Origin: Amycolatopsis tolypomycina
GTDB lineage: Bacteria; Actinomycetota; Actinomycetes; Mycobacteriales; Pseudonocardiaceae
DNA: 64,000 nucleotides
Direction of reading: 5' to 3'
Assembly (NCBI RefSeq): GCF_900105945.1
Contig: NZ_FNSO01000004.1
Location: 2,790,001 to 2,854,000, forward strand
How positions within the stretch are numbered: the stretch's first letter is position 1; every line of letters begins with the position of its first letter. The translations under genes were made by a program, and so were the position numbers. Under the pieces are notes generated by a model. It was given only the letters and a program-made list of their open reading frames with translations. It ran no database searches and was not told the DNA's origin. Positions 45,156-54,561 of the stretch are shown here, piece after piece.

Positions 45156-46061
45156 TCACGGCGTCGCGACGGTGGCGGCCAGTCCGGCGATCCCGGCCGG
45201 GCCGACGCGGCAGCAACCCCCGATCAGCCGGGCGCCGGCGGCGACCCAGCTCCGGACCTCCGCCGGGGCCCAGCTCGCCCGGCCGGTCCACCGGCGGGCG
45301 GCGGCGTCCCACACCTCGCCGCTGTTGGGGTAGGCGACCACCGGTTTGCCGGTGGCCGCCGCGGCGAGCGCGGCGGCGGCCGGGACGTCTTCCGGTGCGC
45401 TGCAGTTGACCCCGGTGGCGATCACCTGCGGGACCCCGGCGGCGAGCGCGAAGGCCTCGCCGAGCGGCTGGCCGGCCCGGGTCGAGGTCCCGGCCACGGT
45501 GTAGGACAGCCACAGCGGGAGGTCCAGCTCCGCGGCGAGCCCGACGAGGACTTCGGCCTCCTCGACGTCCGGGATCGTTTCGACGGCGAACAGGTCCGGC
45601 CCGGCCTCGGCGAGCACCTCCAGCCGCGGCCGGTGGAACTCGCGCAGCCGCGACGCGCTCAGGCCGTACCGGCCCCGGTACTCCGAACCGTCGGCCAGCG
45701 ACGCGCCGTACGGCCCGACCGAGGCGGCGATCCACAGTGGACGCTCCGGGCCCGCGTACCGGTCCCGGGCCGTCCGCGCGAGGGAAACGCTGCGGCGCAA
45801 CAGGTTCGCGGTCTCCCCGGCCGGGATGCCGTGGCGGGCGAAGCCGGGGAAACTGGCCTGGTAGCTCGCGGTGAGGACGACGCTCGCCCCGGCCGTGAAG
45901 TAGGCGAGGTGCGCGTCGGCGACGGCCTCGGGATCGTCGCGCAGGAGGCGCGCGGTCCACAGCTCGTCGGACAGGTCGTGCCCGGCGGCCTCCAGCTGGT
46001 TGGACAGCCCGCCGTCGATGACGACCGGGCCACGGGACAACGCGGTTTCGAGAGACGGCAC
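45156..46061 (-). CDS. mmuM: homocysteine S-methyltransferase
   Basis: A 301-aa TIM-barrel enzyme that methylates homocysteine from S-methylmethionine or S-adenosylmethionine. Zinc-binding cysteines lie in ATGVNCSAPED and the CC of LIGGCCRVGP, and the GGL....E start (VIDGGLSNQLEAAG) is typical. It is divergent from an amino-acid permease 101 bp away that could supply a methylated amino acid. GTG start. Confidence 0.9.
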   Translation of the reverse strand: MPSLETALSRGPVVIDGGLSNQLEAAGHDLSDELWTARLLRDDPEAVADAHLAYFTAGASVVLTASYQASFPGFARHGIPAGETANLLRRSVSLARTARDRYAGPERPLWIAASVGPYGASLADGSEYRGRYGLSASRLREFHRPRLEVLAEAGPDLFAVETIPDVEEAEVLVGLAAELDLPLWLSYTVAGTSTRAGQPLGEAFALAAGVPQVIATGVNCSAPEDVPAAAALAAAATGKPVVAYPNSGEVWDAAARRWTGRASWAPAEVRSWVAAGARLIGGCCRVGPAGIAGLAATVATP

Positions 46062-46161
46062 GCGTCGAATGTAGTACTCCCACTCCGTGGGAGCCGGGGT
46101 TCCCGCCTCGTAGGATCCCGCTGAACGTCCACAAGGGACGTCCCAGTCCGGAAGAGTGAGC

Positions 46162-47502
46162 ATGACGTCGAACACCCCCGCCGAACCACCCGCGAAACGC
46201 CGGTTCGGCCTGCTGACCGCTGTGTGCCTCGTCACCGGCAACATCATCGGCGGCGGGGTGTTCCTGCTGCCCGCGACGGTGGCGCCGTACGGCACGGTGA
46301 GCATCGTCGCGCTGGCCGTGCTCACCGTGGGCGCGGTGGCGCTGGCGGTGCTCTTCGGCAGGCTCGCCGCCCGGACGCCGGTCACCGGCGGGCTCTACGT
46401 CTACCCGCGCGAGGCGTTCGGGGATTTCGCCGGGTTCGTGTCGGTCTGGTCGTACTGGACGATGACGTGGGCCAGCAACGCGGCACTGGCGGTCGCGGCC
46501 GTGGGGTACCTGCAGGTCCTGCTGCCGGTGCCCGGGGGCGCCGGCTGGCAGGCGCTCCTCGCGCTGGCCGCGTTGTGGCTGCCCGCGCTCACGAACTTCG
46601 CCGGGCTCAAGTACGTCGCCGCCGCCCAGATCGTCTCGACGGTCCTGAAGTTCCTGCCCCTGGCGGTCGTCGCCCTCGTCGGGCCGTTCTTCGTCCACGC
46701 GGGCAACTTCGGCCCGTTCGACGCGACGGGCCAGGGGGTGGTGCCGTCGATGTCGGCGGCCGCGGCGATCCTGCTGTACTCCTACCTCGGGGTCGAGTCG
46801 GCGGCGGTCAGCGCCGGCGAGGTGCGCAACCCGAAGCGCACCGTCATCCGGGCGGGCGTGCTGGGCACGGTCGCCTCCGCGGTGGTCTACCTGCTGGGCA
46901 CCTTCGCCGTGTTCGGCCTGGTGCCCCACACCGCGCTGGCCGGGTCGTCGGCGCCGTTCTCCGACGCGCTCAACGCGATGTTCGGCGGCACCGCCGGCGG
47001 GGTGGTGATGGCGGTCGCCGCGGTGCTGTCGATCGTCGGCGCGCTCAACGGCTGGATCCTGATGAGCGCCCAGATGCCCTACGCCGCCGCCGTCGACGGG
47101 CTCTTCCCGCGGGTGTTCACCCGGACGCGCCGGGGCGTGCCCTGGGCCGGCGCGCTGATCGGCGTCGTCCTGGCCTCCGTGCTGATCCTCTTCAACTACC
47201 TCGGCGGGACCGGGCAGGTCTTCCGGGTCCTCGTGCTCATCACGAGCTTCACCGCAGCGGTGCCGTACCTGCTTTCGGCGGCCGCCCAGCTCCACTGGCT
47301 GGCGCGCGGAGACCGCGAGAAGGTCCGCGGCGGGCGCCTGGCCCTGGACGTCACCGTGGCGGGGGTCTCGTTCGCCGTGTCGCTGTGGCTGATCGCCGGC
47401 GCCGGCTACGCCGCTGTCTACCAGGGCACGCTGTTCCTGGCCGCGGGGCTGCTCGTGCACGTCTGGCTCTCGGCCCGGCGGCGCGTCCCTGCTACGTCAT
47501 GA
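46162..47502 (+). CDS. amino-acid permease (APC superfamily)
   Basis: A 446-aa protein with 12 predicted helices and the APC helix-1 signature GNIIGGGVFLLPATVAPYG. GVESAAVSAGEVRNPKRTVIR is the conserved loop. ATG 46162 follows GGAAGAG by 5 nt; GTG 46156 is an alternative. The divergent homocysteine methyltransferase suggests transport of a methionine-related amino acid, though no residue proves the substrate. Confidence 0.88.
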   Translation: MTSNTPAEPPAKRRFGLLTAVCLVTGNIIGGGVFLLPATVAPYGTVSIVALAVLTVGAVALAVLFGRLAARTPVTGGLYVYPREAFGDFAGFVSVWSYWTMTWASNAALAVAAVGYLQVLLPVPGGAGWQALLALAALWLPALTNFAGLKYVAAAQIVSTVLKFLPLAVVALVGPFFVHAGNFGPFDATGQGVVPSMSAAAAILLYSYLGVESAAVSAGEVRNPKRTVIRAGVLGTVASAVVYLLGTFAVFGLVPHTALAGSSAPFSDALNAMFGGTAGGVVMAVAAVLSIVGALNGWILMSAQMPYAAAVDGLFPRVFTRTRRGVPWAGALIGVVLASVLILFNYLGGTGQVFRVLVLITSFTAAVPYLLSAAAQLHWLARGDREKVRGGRLALDVTVAGVSFAVSLWLIAGAGYAAVYQGTLFLAAGLLVHVWLSARRRVPATS

Positions 47503-47548
47503 ACGACTCTTTCCTGACGTTGGACGTCAGGAAAGAGTCGTTCATGAC
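47496..47548. terminator. 25-bp perfect hairpin at the permease stop
   Basis: Perfect 25-bp arms (47496-47520 and 47524-47548) around loop TGG; the permease TGA stop lies inside the left arm. It separates convergent permease and ABC exporter genes. Confidence 0.85.
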
Positions 47549-47565
47549 ATCCGGGAGCGCTCGGG

Positions 47566-49575
47566 TCAGTCCGTCTCCGCCATCGCCTCGGCGAACTGGG
47601 CCGCGTACAGCCGCGCGTACGCACCCCCGCTGTGCAGCAGCGTTTCGTGGTCGCCCTGCTCGACGATGCGGCCGTGTTCCATCACCAGGATCACGTCCGC
47701 GTCGCGGATCGTCGACAGGCGGTGCGCGATGACGAAGCTCGTGCGGCCGCTGCGCAGCGAGTTCATCGCCCGCTGGATGAGCACCTCGGTGCGGGTGTCG
47801 ACCGAGCTGGTCGCCTCGTCGAGGATGAGGATGACCGGCTTGGCCAGGAACGCCCGCGCCACGGTGATCAGCTGCTTCTCACCCGCGCTGACCGTGCCGC
47901 CCTCGTCGTCGAGCACCGTTTCGTACCCGTCCGGCAGGGTGCGCACGAAGCGGTCGACGTGCGTCGCCTTCGCCGCTTCGACGATCTCCTCGCGGCTCGG
48001 GTCGTCGGCGCCGTAGGCGATGTTCTCCGCGATCGTGCCGCCGAACAGCCAGGCGTCCTGCAGCACCATCCCGGTCTGGTCGCGCAGCTCTTCGCGGTTC
48101 ATCTTCGCGATGTCGACGCCGTCGAGGGTGATCCGCCCGCCGTCGAGCTCGTAGAACCGCATGAGCAGGTTGACCAGCGTCGTCTTCCCCGCACCGGTCG
48201 GGCCGACGATCGCCACCGTCTGCCCGGGCTCGACGGTCAGCGAGAGGTCGTCGATCAGCGGCTTGTCCGGCAGGTAGCGGAACGAGACGTCCTGGAACTC
48301 CACGCGTCCCCGGACCACCGCCGGCCGCTCCGGCGAAGCCGGCTCCGGTGCCTGCTCCTCGGCGTCGAGCAGCGCGAACACCCGCTCGGCCGAGGCGACG
48401 CCGGACTGCAGCAGGTTCGCCATGCTGGCGATCTGCGTCACCGGCTGGCTGAACTGGCGCGAGTACTGGATGAACGCCTGCACCTCGCCGAGCGTGAGGT
48501 TGCCCGACGCGACGCGCAGCGCGCCGATCACCGCCACCAGCACGTAGCTGAGGTTGCCGATGAACATCATCGCCGGCTGGATCATCCCGGAGATGAACTG
48601 CGCCCGGAAGCTCGCCTGGTACAGCGTCTCGTTCTGCTTGTCGAAGATCGCCGCGGACTCCTCGCGGCGGCCGAACACCTTCACCAGCGAGTGCCCGGTG
48701 TACATCTCCTCGACGTGGGCGTTGAGCTTCCCGGTCGTCGACCACTGCTTGATGAAGTTCGGCTGCGCCCGCTTCCCGATCTTCGCGGCCAGGATCGCCG
48801 ACGCCGGCACGGTCAGCAGCACGATCACCGCCAGCAGCGGCGAGATCAGGAACATCATGATCAGCACGCCGACCACCGTCAGCAGCGACGAGACGATCTG
48901 CGAGAGCGTCTGCTGCAGCGACTGCGCCAGGTTGTCGATGTCGTTGGTGACGCGGGAAAGCACCTCGCCGCGCGGCTGGCGGTCGAAGTACTTCAGGGGC
49001 AGCCGCGCGAACTTGTCCTCGACCTCCTGGCGCAGCCGGTACACCGCCTGCTGCACCAGGTTCGTCGTCAGCCGGGCCTGGATGAGCCCGAAGAACGACG
49101 AGACGACGAACAGCGCCAGCACGATCAGCAGGATCCGGCCGACCGCGTCGAAGTCGATGCCGACGCCGGGCACCAGGTCGACCCGGCTGTAGATGTCGGC
49201 GAGCGTGCTGTCGCCGCGGGCCCGCAGGCCGGCGACGATCTGCTCCTTGGTGACCCCCGGCGGCACCTGCTTGCCGAGCACGCCGGCCAGGATGAGGTCG
49301 GTGGCGTGGCCGAGGATCTTCGGCCCGATGACGGTCAGCGTGACGCTGGCCGCGCCGAGCACCAGCACGCCGATCAGGGCGGCCCGCTGCGGTCTCAGCA
49401 GCTGCAGCAGCCGCTTGAGGGACCCCTTGAAGTCGAGGGCCTTCTCCGGCGGCGCGCCGCCCGCCATCCACCGGCCGGGCCCGCTGGTGGCGTTCCCGGT
49501 GTTCTTCTGCCGCTCGGCGGTCGGCCGTTCCCCGGCTTCGGTGACGGCGGCCTTGGCGGATTCCGTGGTGCTCAC
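47566..49575 (-). CDS. ABC exporter half-transporter (active catalytic Glu, altered signature)
   Basis: A 669-aa fusion of six membrane helices and a nucleotide-binding domain. Walker A is GPTGAGKTT, Walker B is LILDEATSSVD with the catalytic Glu, and the H-loop is IAHRLSTI. The signature is VSAGEKQL rather than LSGGQ. A ~50-residue polar N-terminus precedes the helices. It overlaps the partner gene by GTGA. It forms the second half of a heterodimer with the protein at 49572-51305. Confidence 0.93.
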   Translation of the reverse strand: MSTTESAKAAVTEAGERPTAERQKNTGNATSGPGRWMAGGAPPEKALDFKGSLKRLLQLLRPQRAALIGVLVLGAASVTLTVIGPKILGHATDLILAGVLGKQVPPGVTKEQIVAGLRARGDSTLADIYSRVDLVPGVGIDFDAVGRILLIVLALFVVSSFFGLIQARLTTNLVQQAVYRLRQEVEDKFARLPLKYFDRQPRGEVLSRVTNDIDNLAQSLQQTLSQIVSSLLTVVGVLIMMFLISPLLAVIVLLTVPASAILAAKIGKRAQPNFIKQWSTTGKLNAHVEEMYTGHSLVKVFGRREESAAIFDKQNETLYQASFRAQFISGMIQPAMMFIGNLSYVLVAVIGALRVASGNLTLGEVQAFIQYSRQFSQPVTQIASMANLLQSGVASAERVFALLDAEEQAPEPASPERPAVVRGRVEFQDVSFRYLPDKPLIDDLSLTVEPGQTVAIVGPTGAGKTTLVNLLMRFYELDGGRITLDGVDIAKMNREELRDQTGMVLQDAWLFGGTIAENIAYGADDPSREEIVEAAKATHVDRFVRTLPDGYETVLDDEGGTVSAGEKQLITVARAFLAKPVILILDEATSSVDTRTEVLIQRAMNSLRSGRTSFVIAHRLSTIRDADVILVMEHGRIVEQGDHETLLHSGGAYARLYAAQFAEAMAETD

Positions 49576-51305
49576 GCCGCCTCCTGTTCGGTCAGCTGGG
49601 ACAGCACGATCTCCCGGTAGGTCTCGTTGCCGTCGAAGAGTTCGTGGTGGGTTCCGGTGCCGACGACGCGGCCCTCGTCGAGGACGATGATCCGGTCGGC
49701 GCCCCGGATCGTGCTGACCCGCTGCGCGACGATGACCACCGTCGCGTCCTTCGTCTCCGCCACCAGCGCGCGGCGCAGGGCCGCGTCGGTCGCGTAGTCG
49801 AGCGCCGAGAACGAGTCGTCGAACAGGTAGATCTCCGGCTTGTGCACCAGCATCCGGGCGATCGCGAGCCGTTGCCGCTGGCCGCCCGAGACGTTGGTGC
49901 CGCCCTGGGCGATCGGGGCGTTCAGGCCTTCGGGCATCGCCTCGACGAACTCCTTGCCCTGCGCCACTTCCAGCGCGTGCCAGAGTTCTTCGTCGGTCGC
50001 GTCCGGGTTGCCGTAGCGGAGGTTGCTCGCCACCGTGCCGGCGAACAGGTACGGCTTCTGCGGCACCAGCCCGACCGCGCGGGCGAGCACGTCCGGATCG
50101 AGGTCGCGCACGTCGACGCCGTCGACCTGCACCGTGCCGGCGGTGGCGTCCATCAGCCGGGGGATCAGGTTGAGCAGCGTGGTCTTGCCGGTGCCGGTCG
50201 ACCCGATCACGGCGGTGGTCTCACCCGGCCGCCCGATCAGCGAGATGTCGCACAGCACCGGCTTCTCCGCGCCGGGGTACCGGAATTCGACGCCGGAGAG
50301 CTCCAGGTGCCCGTGCACCGCGCCGGGCCGGATCGGCGACACCGGCGGGCGGACGCTCGACTCGGTGTCCAGCACCTCGCTGATCCGCTCGGCGCTGACC
50401 TCCGCGCGCGGCACCATCATGAACATGAACGTGGCCATCATGACGGCCATCAGGATCTGCAGCAGGTAGGACAGGAACGCCGTCATGGCGCCGATCTGCA
50501 TGCTGCCGGAGTCGATGCGCTGCCCGCCGAACCACAGCACGGCGACGCTGGAGGCGTTCATCACCAGCATGACGATCGGGAACATCAGCGCCATCAGCCG
50601 CCCGACCCGCAGGGAGACGGTGAGCAGCTCGTCGTTGGCGACGTCGAAGCGCGCTCGTTCGCGGGAGTCGCGGACGAACGCCCGGATGACCCGGATGCCC
50701 ATGATCTGCTCGCGCAGGATCTGGTTGATCCGGTCGATGCGCTCCTGCATCAGCCGGAACGCGGGGCGCATCTTCGCGATGATCGTGCCGACGGCGACGG
50801 CCAGCACCGGCACGATGACCAGCAGCAGCGACGACAGCGGCACGTCGAGGTTGAGCGCCAGGATGATCCCGCCGACGCACATGATCGGCGCGGACACCAT
50901 CAGTGTCAGCGTCATCAGCACCAGCATCTGGACCTGCTGGACGTCGTTGGTGGTGCGGGTGATCAGCGACGGCGTGCCGAACTGGCCGACCTCGCGGGCG
51001 GAGAAGTCCTGCACGCGGTGGAAGACGCCGGCCCGGATGTCCCGGCCGATCGCCATCGCGGTGCGGGCGCCGAAGTACACCGCGCCGACCGAGCCGGCGA
51101 TCTGGGCCAGCGTGACGGCGAGCATCACCGCGCCGACCCGCAGGATGTAGCCCATGTCGCCCTTGATCAGGCCGTCGTCGACGATGTCGGCGTTCAGCGT
51201 CGGCAGGTAGAGCATGGCGACCGTCTGCACCAGCTGGAGCGCGACGATCACCCACAAGGTGCCCCGGTACGGGCGCAGGTGACTGCGCAGGAGCTTGACT
51301 AGCAC
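49572..51305 (-). CDS. ABC exporter half-transporter (degenerate catalytic site)
   Basis: A 577-aa membrane-NBD fusion with Walker A GSTGTGKTT and a good signature (NVSGGQRQRLAIAR). Its own Walker B reads IYLFDDSFSALD (Asp for the catalytic Glu) and its H-loop reads IVAQRVSTI (Gln for His). It complements its partner, whose signature is altered, so one ATP site is degenerate and one is active, as in heterodimeric exporters such as TM287/288. GTG start after GGGGGAA; the tetR stop overlaps its first codons. Confidence 0.93.
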   Translation of the reverse strand: MLVKLLRSHLRPYRGTLWVIVALQLVQTVAMLYLPTLNADIVDDGLIKGDMGYILRVGAVMLAVTLAQIAGSVGAVYFGARTAMAIGRDIRAGVFHRVQDFSAREVGQFGTPSLITRTTNDVQQVQMLVLMTLTLMVSAPIMCVGGIILALNLDVPLSSLLLVIVPVLAVAVGTIIAKMRPAFRLMQERIDRINQILREQIMGIRVIRAFVRDSRERARFDVANDELLTVSLRVGRLMALMFPIVMLVMNASSVAVLWFGGQRIDSGSMQIGAMTAFLSYLLQILMAVMMATFMFMMVPRAEVSAERISEVLDTESSVRPPVSPIRPGAVHGHLELSGVEFRYPGAEKPVLCDISLIGRPGETTAVIGSTGTGKTTLLNLIPRLMDATAGTVQVDGVDVRDLDPDVLARAVGLVPQKPYLFAGTVASNLRYGNPDATDEELWHALEVAQGKEFVEAMPEGLNAPIAQGGTNVSGGQRQRLAIARMLVHKPEIYLFDDSFSALDYATDAALRRALVAETKDATVVIVAQRVSTIRGADRIIVLDEGRVVGTGTHHELFDGNETYREIVLSQLTEQEAA

Positions 51306-51964
51306 AACGATTCCCCCAGAGGAGTGGTGGTGGTGTTCGGTTCGGGGTTCGCGGCCGCGCCGATCAGGGTCGGCATCCCGGCGGCCAGCTCGTCCAGCAG
51401 CCGCTCCAGGGTCGGCAGGAGCGGTTCGCCTTCGGTGAACCAGTTGACGAAGGCGACGCGGACGGCACTTTCCACCGAGGAGGCCATCAACCGGCACAAC
51501 AGGTGGTCCACACCACCCACCCGCTTCGCGATCGTTTCGGCGAGGACCCGCTCGACCGCCGCGTGGGCGTTCAGGAACTCGCCACGCAGCATGAGCTGGC
51601 CCATCAGCTCCCGGATACGCGCAACATACGCGCGATCCGGCTCGCCATCACGTGAATATTGCTCCAGCACCGCCTGCTTGACCGACTCCCAGAGCGGCTC
51701 GCCCGCCGGCCGGGCGAGCAGGGCCTCCCGCATCCCCTCGTGCCGGTCGACGACGACCGAGCAGACGGCCTGTTCCTTGCTGGAGAAGTAGTTGTTGAAC
51801 GTCCGCGGGGAGACCCCCACCTCGGTGGCGATGTCCTCCACCCGCACGTTCTCCAAGCCCCGTTCCAGCGTCAGCCGCAGCGCGGCTTGCGCGAGCGCGC
51901 GGCGGGCCTCGCGCTTCTTCCGCTCGCGCAGGGTCAGCTGCTTCGGTGGTTCTTCCGGCGGCAT
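51299..51964 (-). CDS. TetR-family regulator of the ABC exporter
   Basis: A 221-aa protein. The N-terminal helix-turn-helix is VRVEDIATEVGVSPRTFNNYFSSKEQAV, and the C-terminal half is an uncharacterised ligand domain. It is the first gene of a tetR-ABC-ABC operon, its stop overlapping the ABC start by 7 bp. Two palindromes upstream are its probable operators, giving auto-repression and drug-induced export. ATG 51964 is the best start. Confidence 0.92.
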   Translation of the reverse strand: MPPEEPPKQLTLRERKKREARRALAQAALRLTLERGLENVRVEDIATEVGVSPRTFNNYFSSKEQAVCSVVVDRHEGMREALLARPAGEPLWESVKQAVLEQYSRDGEPDRAYVARIRELMGQLMLRGEFLNAHAAVERVLAETIAKRVGGVDHLLCRLMASSVESAVRVAFVNWFTEGEPLLPTLERLLDELAAGMPTLIGAAANPEPNTTTTPLGESLC

Positions 51965-51985
51965 GTGCAGAGTGTAGCGAAAAAG

Positions 51986-52020
51986 TTGCGTGGCCCGCAA
52001 AAATTTGCGTGGCACGCAAA
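51986..52020. promoter_or_regulatory. two palindromic TetR operators
   Basis: TTGCGtggccCGCAA (51986-52000) and TTTGCGTggcACGCAAA (52004-52020) share the same core and lie 21-56 bp upstream of the tetR start. They are the only strong palindromes in this region. Confidence 0.7.
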
Positions 52021-52472
52021 GTTGGGACGAATCGGGCGCAGCGGGGACTGGCCGGGGAGGGTCACCCGGAGTGAGCTGCGACGACGGCCGCCGTGCGGTG
52101 GTCTGGGTGAAGCCTGCCGGTTCGGCCGCGTTCGCTCAGAGCCGACCGGTCGCGGTTGTTCCCGCTCGCGCAGGCCCTGGCCGGGTCGTGGGAACTCGGC
52201 GCACGGCGTCTCGATGGTCGGCGCGGATCGCGACCGAACCATTCGGCCGTGTGCGCTCTGTTGCGGGGCGCAATTTGCAAAATTGAACCGAATGGCCTAA
52301 TCCACTGCGCTCACCAGCAGCGACGCAGCGAATTCGCGATCACGCACCGCGATCGTCCGGAGACCGCGTGTGGACATCCCACGAACCTTTCTGCTTGCAT
52401 GTCCCGCATCGCCGCCGGGGGGCGGCGCAGCACGGTTGTTTTCGAATCCGATCAAGGAAGAAGTGGGACCAC
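52021..52472. other. intergenic region before the conservon, with a promoter
   Basis: About 450 bp without a supported gene; the small frames here have no ribosome sites. Around 52262-52303 the composition drops in GC. A good sigma-70-type promoter is TTGCAA (52275-52280), 17 bp, TAATCC (52298-52303). CCATTCGG (52238-52245) and its complement CCGAATGG (52288-52295) bracket the -35 region and could be a regulator site. Confidence 0.55.
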
Positions 52473-53729
52473 ATGGCGAGCCGGGCCCGGGAACTCCTGG
52501 ATCGATCACGCGTCCTGCTGGACCGCTCGCGCGTCGCCGCCGGGCAGTTTCTCACCGCGCCGCCGAAGCACCCCGGTCACGTGCCCGCGGCCGGGCCGGC
52601 GTTCGTCGAACTGACGCGGCCGGAGCCGGTGGCGGCCCCGGCCGACGAAGGCGTGCTCGCCGAGATCTGTGCCAGCGTTGCCCTGCGTGACCTCAACCTG
52701 CTCGACCAGCTGCTCGCCCGGCTCGAAGAACTGGAGGCGGGGGAGGAGGACCACCGCCGCCTCGCCGAGCTCTACCAGCTCGACCACCTCGCGACGCGGC
52801 TGCGGCGCAACGCCGAGAACCTGCGCGTGCTCGCCGGGCAGGACACCGCCGACGACGCCGCCCGTGCCACTTCGGTGCTCGACCTGATGCGCGCGGCGAT
52901 GTCGTCGATCAACCACTACGCCCGGATCACCATCGGCCGCGTGGTCAACCTCGGCGTGGTCGGCTTCGCCGCCGAAGACCTGGGCCGGGTGCTGGCGGAG
53001 CTGTTCGACAACGCCGCCAACCAGTCGTCGCCGAGTTCGCCCGTGCACGTCAGTGCGCACCTGACCGAGCAGGGCAGCGTGCTCGTCCGGATCGAGGACG
53101 AGGGCATCGGCATCCCCGCCGACCGCATCGGGGACCTCAACGCGCGCCTGGCCGCGGGCGGCGACCTCGACGACGCCTCGGCGCGGCACATGGGGCTCGC
53201 TGTCGTCGCGCGGCTGGCCGCCCGGCACGGCGTCACCGTGCGGCTCGACCGGCGCAGCCCGCACGGCACGGTCGCCACCGTGCTGCTGCCCACCGGCGTC
53301 GTCACCGAACTTGCCGAGAACGCCTGGTCGGGCACCAGGACCGTCACGGCCGAACCGGTCACGACCGAGGCCGGCCCCGAGCCGGCCACGGTCGGCGGGC
53401 TGCCGCGCCGCCGCGCGGGCGCCTTCTCCCGGGCGACGCCCGAGCCGCTGGCGCCGCGCAAGCCCACCCCGCGGCCCCGTCCGGTCGCCGAGGGGACCGT
53501 CGGCGGCACCACGGCGAACGGCCTGCCGCGCCGCGTGCCCGGCAGCATCCGCGCGGCCGCGCCGGAACCACCGCCACCGCCGCCTTCGGAGTCCGACACC
53601 GCCCCCGACACCGCCGCCGGGCACGAACGGCTGCTGGCCGACCTCGGTGCGTTCGCCGACGGCGAGCAGGCCGCGCTCGCCGAGCACCGCACCCGCCAGG
53701 ACGAGACGCCCGGAGGAACCGCCTCGTGA
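52473..53729 (+). CDS. conservon sensor-kinase-like protein CvnA
   Basis: A 418-aa protein with no membrane helix in this reading. A helical N-terminal half (RDLNLLDQLLARLEELEAGE, LDHLATRLRRNAENLRVLAG) is followed by a GHKL ATPase domain: N box ELFDNAANQSSPSS, G1 RIEDEGIGIPADRI, G2 MGLAVVARLAARHG. The C-terminal ~120 residues are Pro-rich and disordered. Unusual for CvnA, the N-terminal membrane sensor part is absent, unless it starts upstream. It is the first gene of the conservon. Confidence 0.85.
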   Translation: MASRARELLDRSRVLLDRSRVAAGQFLTAPPKHPGHVPAAGPAFVELTRPEPVAAPADEGVLAEICASVALRDLNLLDQLLARLEELEAGEEDHRRLAELYQLDHLATRLRRNAENLRVLAGQDTADDAARATSVLDLMRAAMSSINHYARITIGRVVNLGVVGFAAEDLGRVLAELFDNAANQSSPSSPVHVSAHLTEQGSVLVRIEDEGIGIPADRIGDLNARLAAGGDLDDASARHMGLAVVARLAARHGVTVRLDRRSPHGTVATVLLPTGVVTELAENAWSGTRTVTAEPVTTEAGPEPATVGGLPRRRAGAFSRATPEPLAPRKPTPRPRPVAEGTVGGTTANGLPRRVPGSIRAAAPEPPPPPPSESDTAPDTAAGHERLLADLGAFADGEQAALAEHRTRQDETPGGTAS

Positions 53730-54163
53730 GCGCCCCGCACTCGGCCACGGCGAACTTCGCGTGGCTGCTCGACGACTTCGTGCACAAGGTCCACGGCGTC
53801 AGCCACGCGCTGATCATGAGCGTGGACGGCTTCCCGCTGACCGCCTCGGATTCGGTCGGCGAGGCCGAGGCCGAACAGCTCGCCGCGATCGCCAGCGGCC
53901 TGCTGTCGCTGGCCGGCAACAGCGCGGCCCTGTTCGGGAAGGGCGCCTGCGAGCAGATCATCATCCGGCTCACCCACGGCTACTTCCTGTTCATGGGCAT
54001 CGGGTCCGGTGCCGGGCTCGCGGTGCTGACCTCGGGCGACGCGGACATGAAGGTGGTCGCCTACGAGATGACCCAGTTCATCACCAACGCCGGTCACGCG
54101 CTCACCCCCGAGGTGCGCGCCGAACTGCGCCAGGTGCTGACCGCGCGCCGTCCTCGGGGTTGA
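53726..54163 (+). CDS. Roadblock/LC7 family protein CvnB
   Basis: A 145-aa Roadblock/LC7 domain (FAWLLDDFVHKVHGVSHALI, SVDGFPLTAS, GEAEAEQLAAIASGLLSL, GYFLFMGIGSGAGLAVL). Members regulate small GTPases, here CvnD. It overlaps cvnA by GTGA. Confidence 0.93.
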   Translation: MSAPHSATANFAWLLDDFVHKVHGVSHALIMSVDGFPLTASDSVGEAEAEQLAAIASGLLSLAGNSAALFGKGACEQIIIRLTHGYFLFMGIGSGAGLAVLTSGDADMKVVAYEMTQFITNAGHALTPEVRAELRQVLTARRPRG

Positions 54164-54168
54164 TCGAA

Positions 54169-54561
54169 GTGCCCGACAAGGATGTGATGCCCGTGTCCGA
54201 AAAGGACACCGCACTGCCGCGGCGCAGCCGCCGGATCCGGGCGTACGCGCTCACCGGCGGCCGCACCGGCACGCGCCACCAGCTGCTGGTGGAGACGCTG
54301 ATCTCGGTGCCGCGGTACGACCCCGCGCTCAGCGACACGCTGATGCCCGAGTCGCGCTCGCTCTACGAACGCGCCCGGGTGCGGTGCTCGGTCGCCGAGC
54401 TGTCGGTCGGGCTGGACCTGCCGCTGGGCGTCGTGCGGGTGCTGCTCGGCGACCTCGCCACCCAGGGCGCGGTGTTCGTCCACCCCACCGCGCACGCCTA
54501 CCACCACGACACCAACGTGCTCGAGAGGATCCTTGATGGGCTCAAGCGGCTCCCCGCCTGA
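54169..54561 (+). CDS. DUF742 protein CvnC
   Basis: About 130 aa. The DUF742 core is RRIRAYALTGGRTGTRHQLL, with RVRCSVAELSVGLDLPLGVVR resembling a helix-turn-helix. Start options are TTG 54160 (TTGA overlap with cvnB), GTG 54169 and ATG 54187; the GTG is chosen for spacing to GGGG. It overlaps cvnD by 26 bp. Confidence 0.9.
   Translation: MPDKDVMPVSEKDTALPRRSRRIRAYALTGGRTGTRHQLLVETLISVPRYDPALSDTLMPESRSLYERARVRCSVAELSVGLDLPLGVVRVLLGDLATQGAVFVHPTAHAYHHDTNVLERILDGLKRLPA

Noticed and set aside
43624..47460. Very long open frame on the minus strand (1278 aa)
   Set aside because: It runs antisense to the MFS exporter and the amino-acid permease and crosses the LigD and MmuM genes in another frame. 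Its sequence is Arg/Gly/Ala-rich without domains. High GC makes stop codons rare in such frames.
51990..52286. Small plus-strand gene before the conservon
   Set aside because: It has no ribosome site, overlaps the TetR operators and its product is Arg/Gly/Ala-rich without homology that I recognise.
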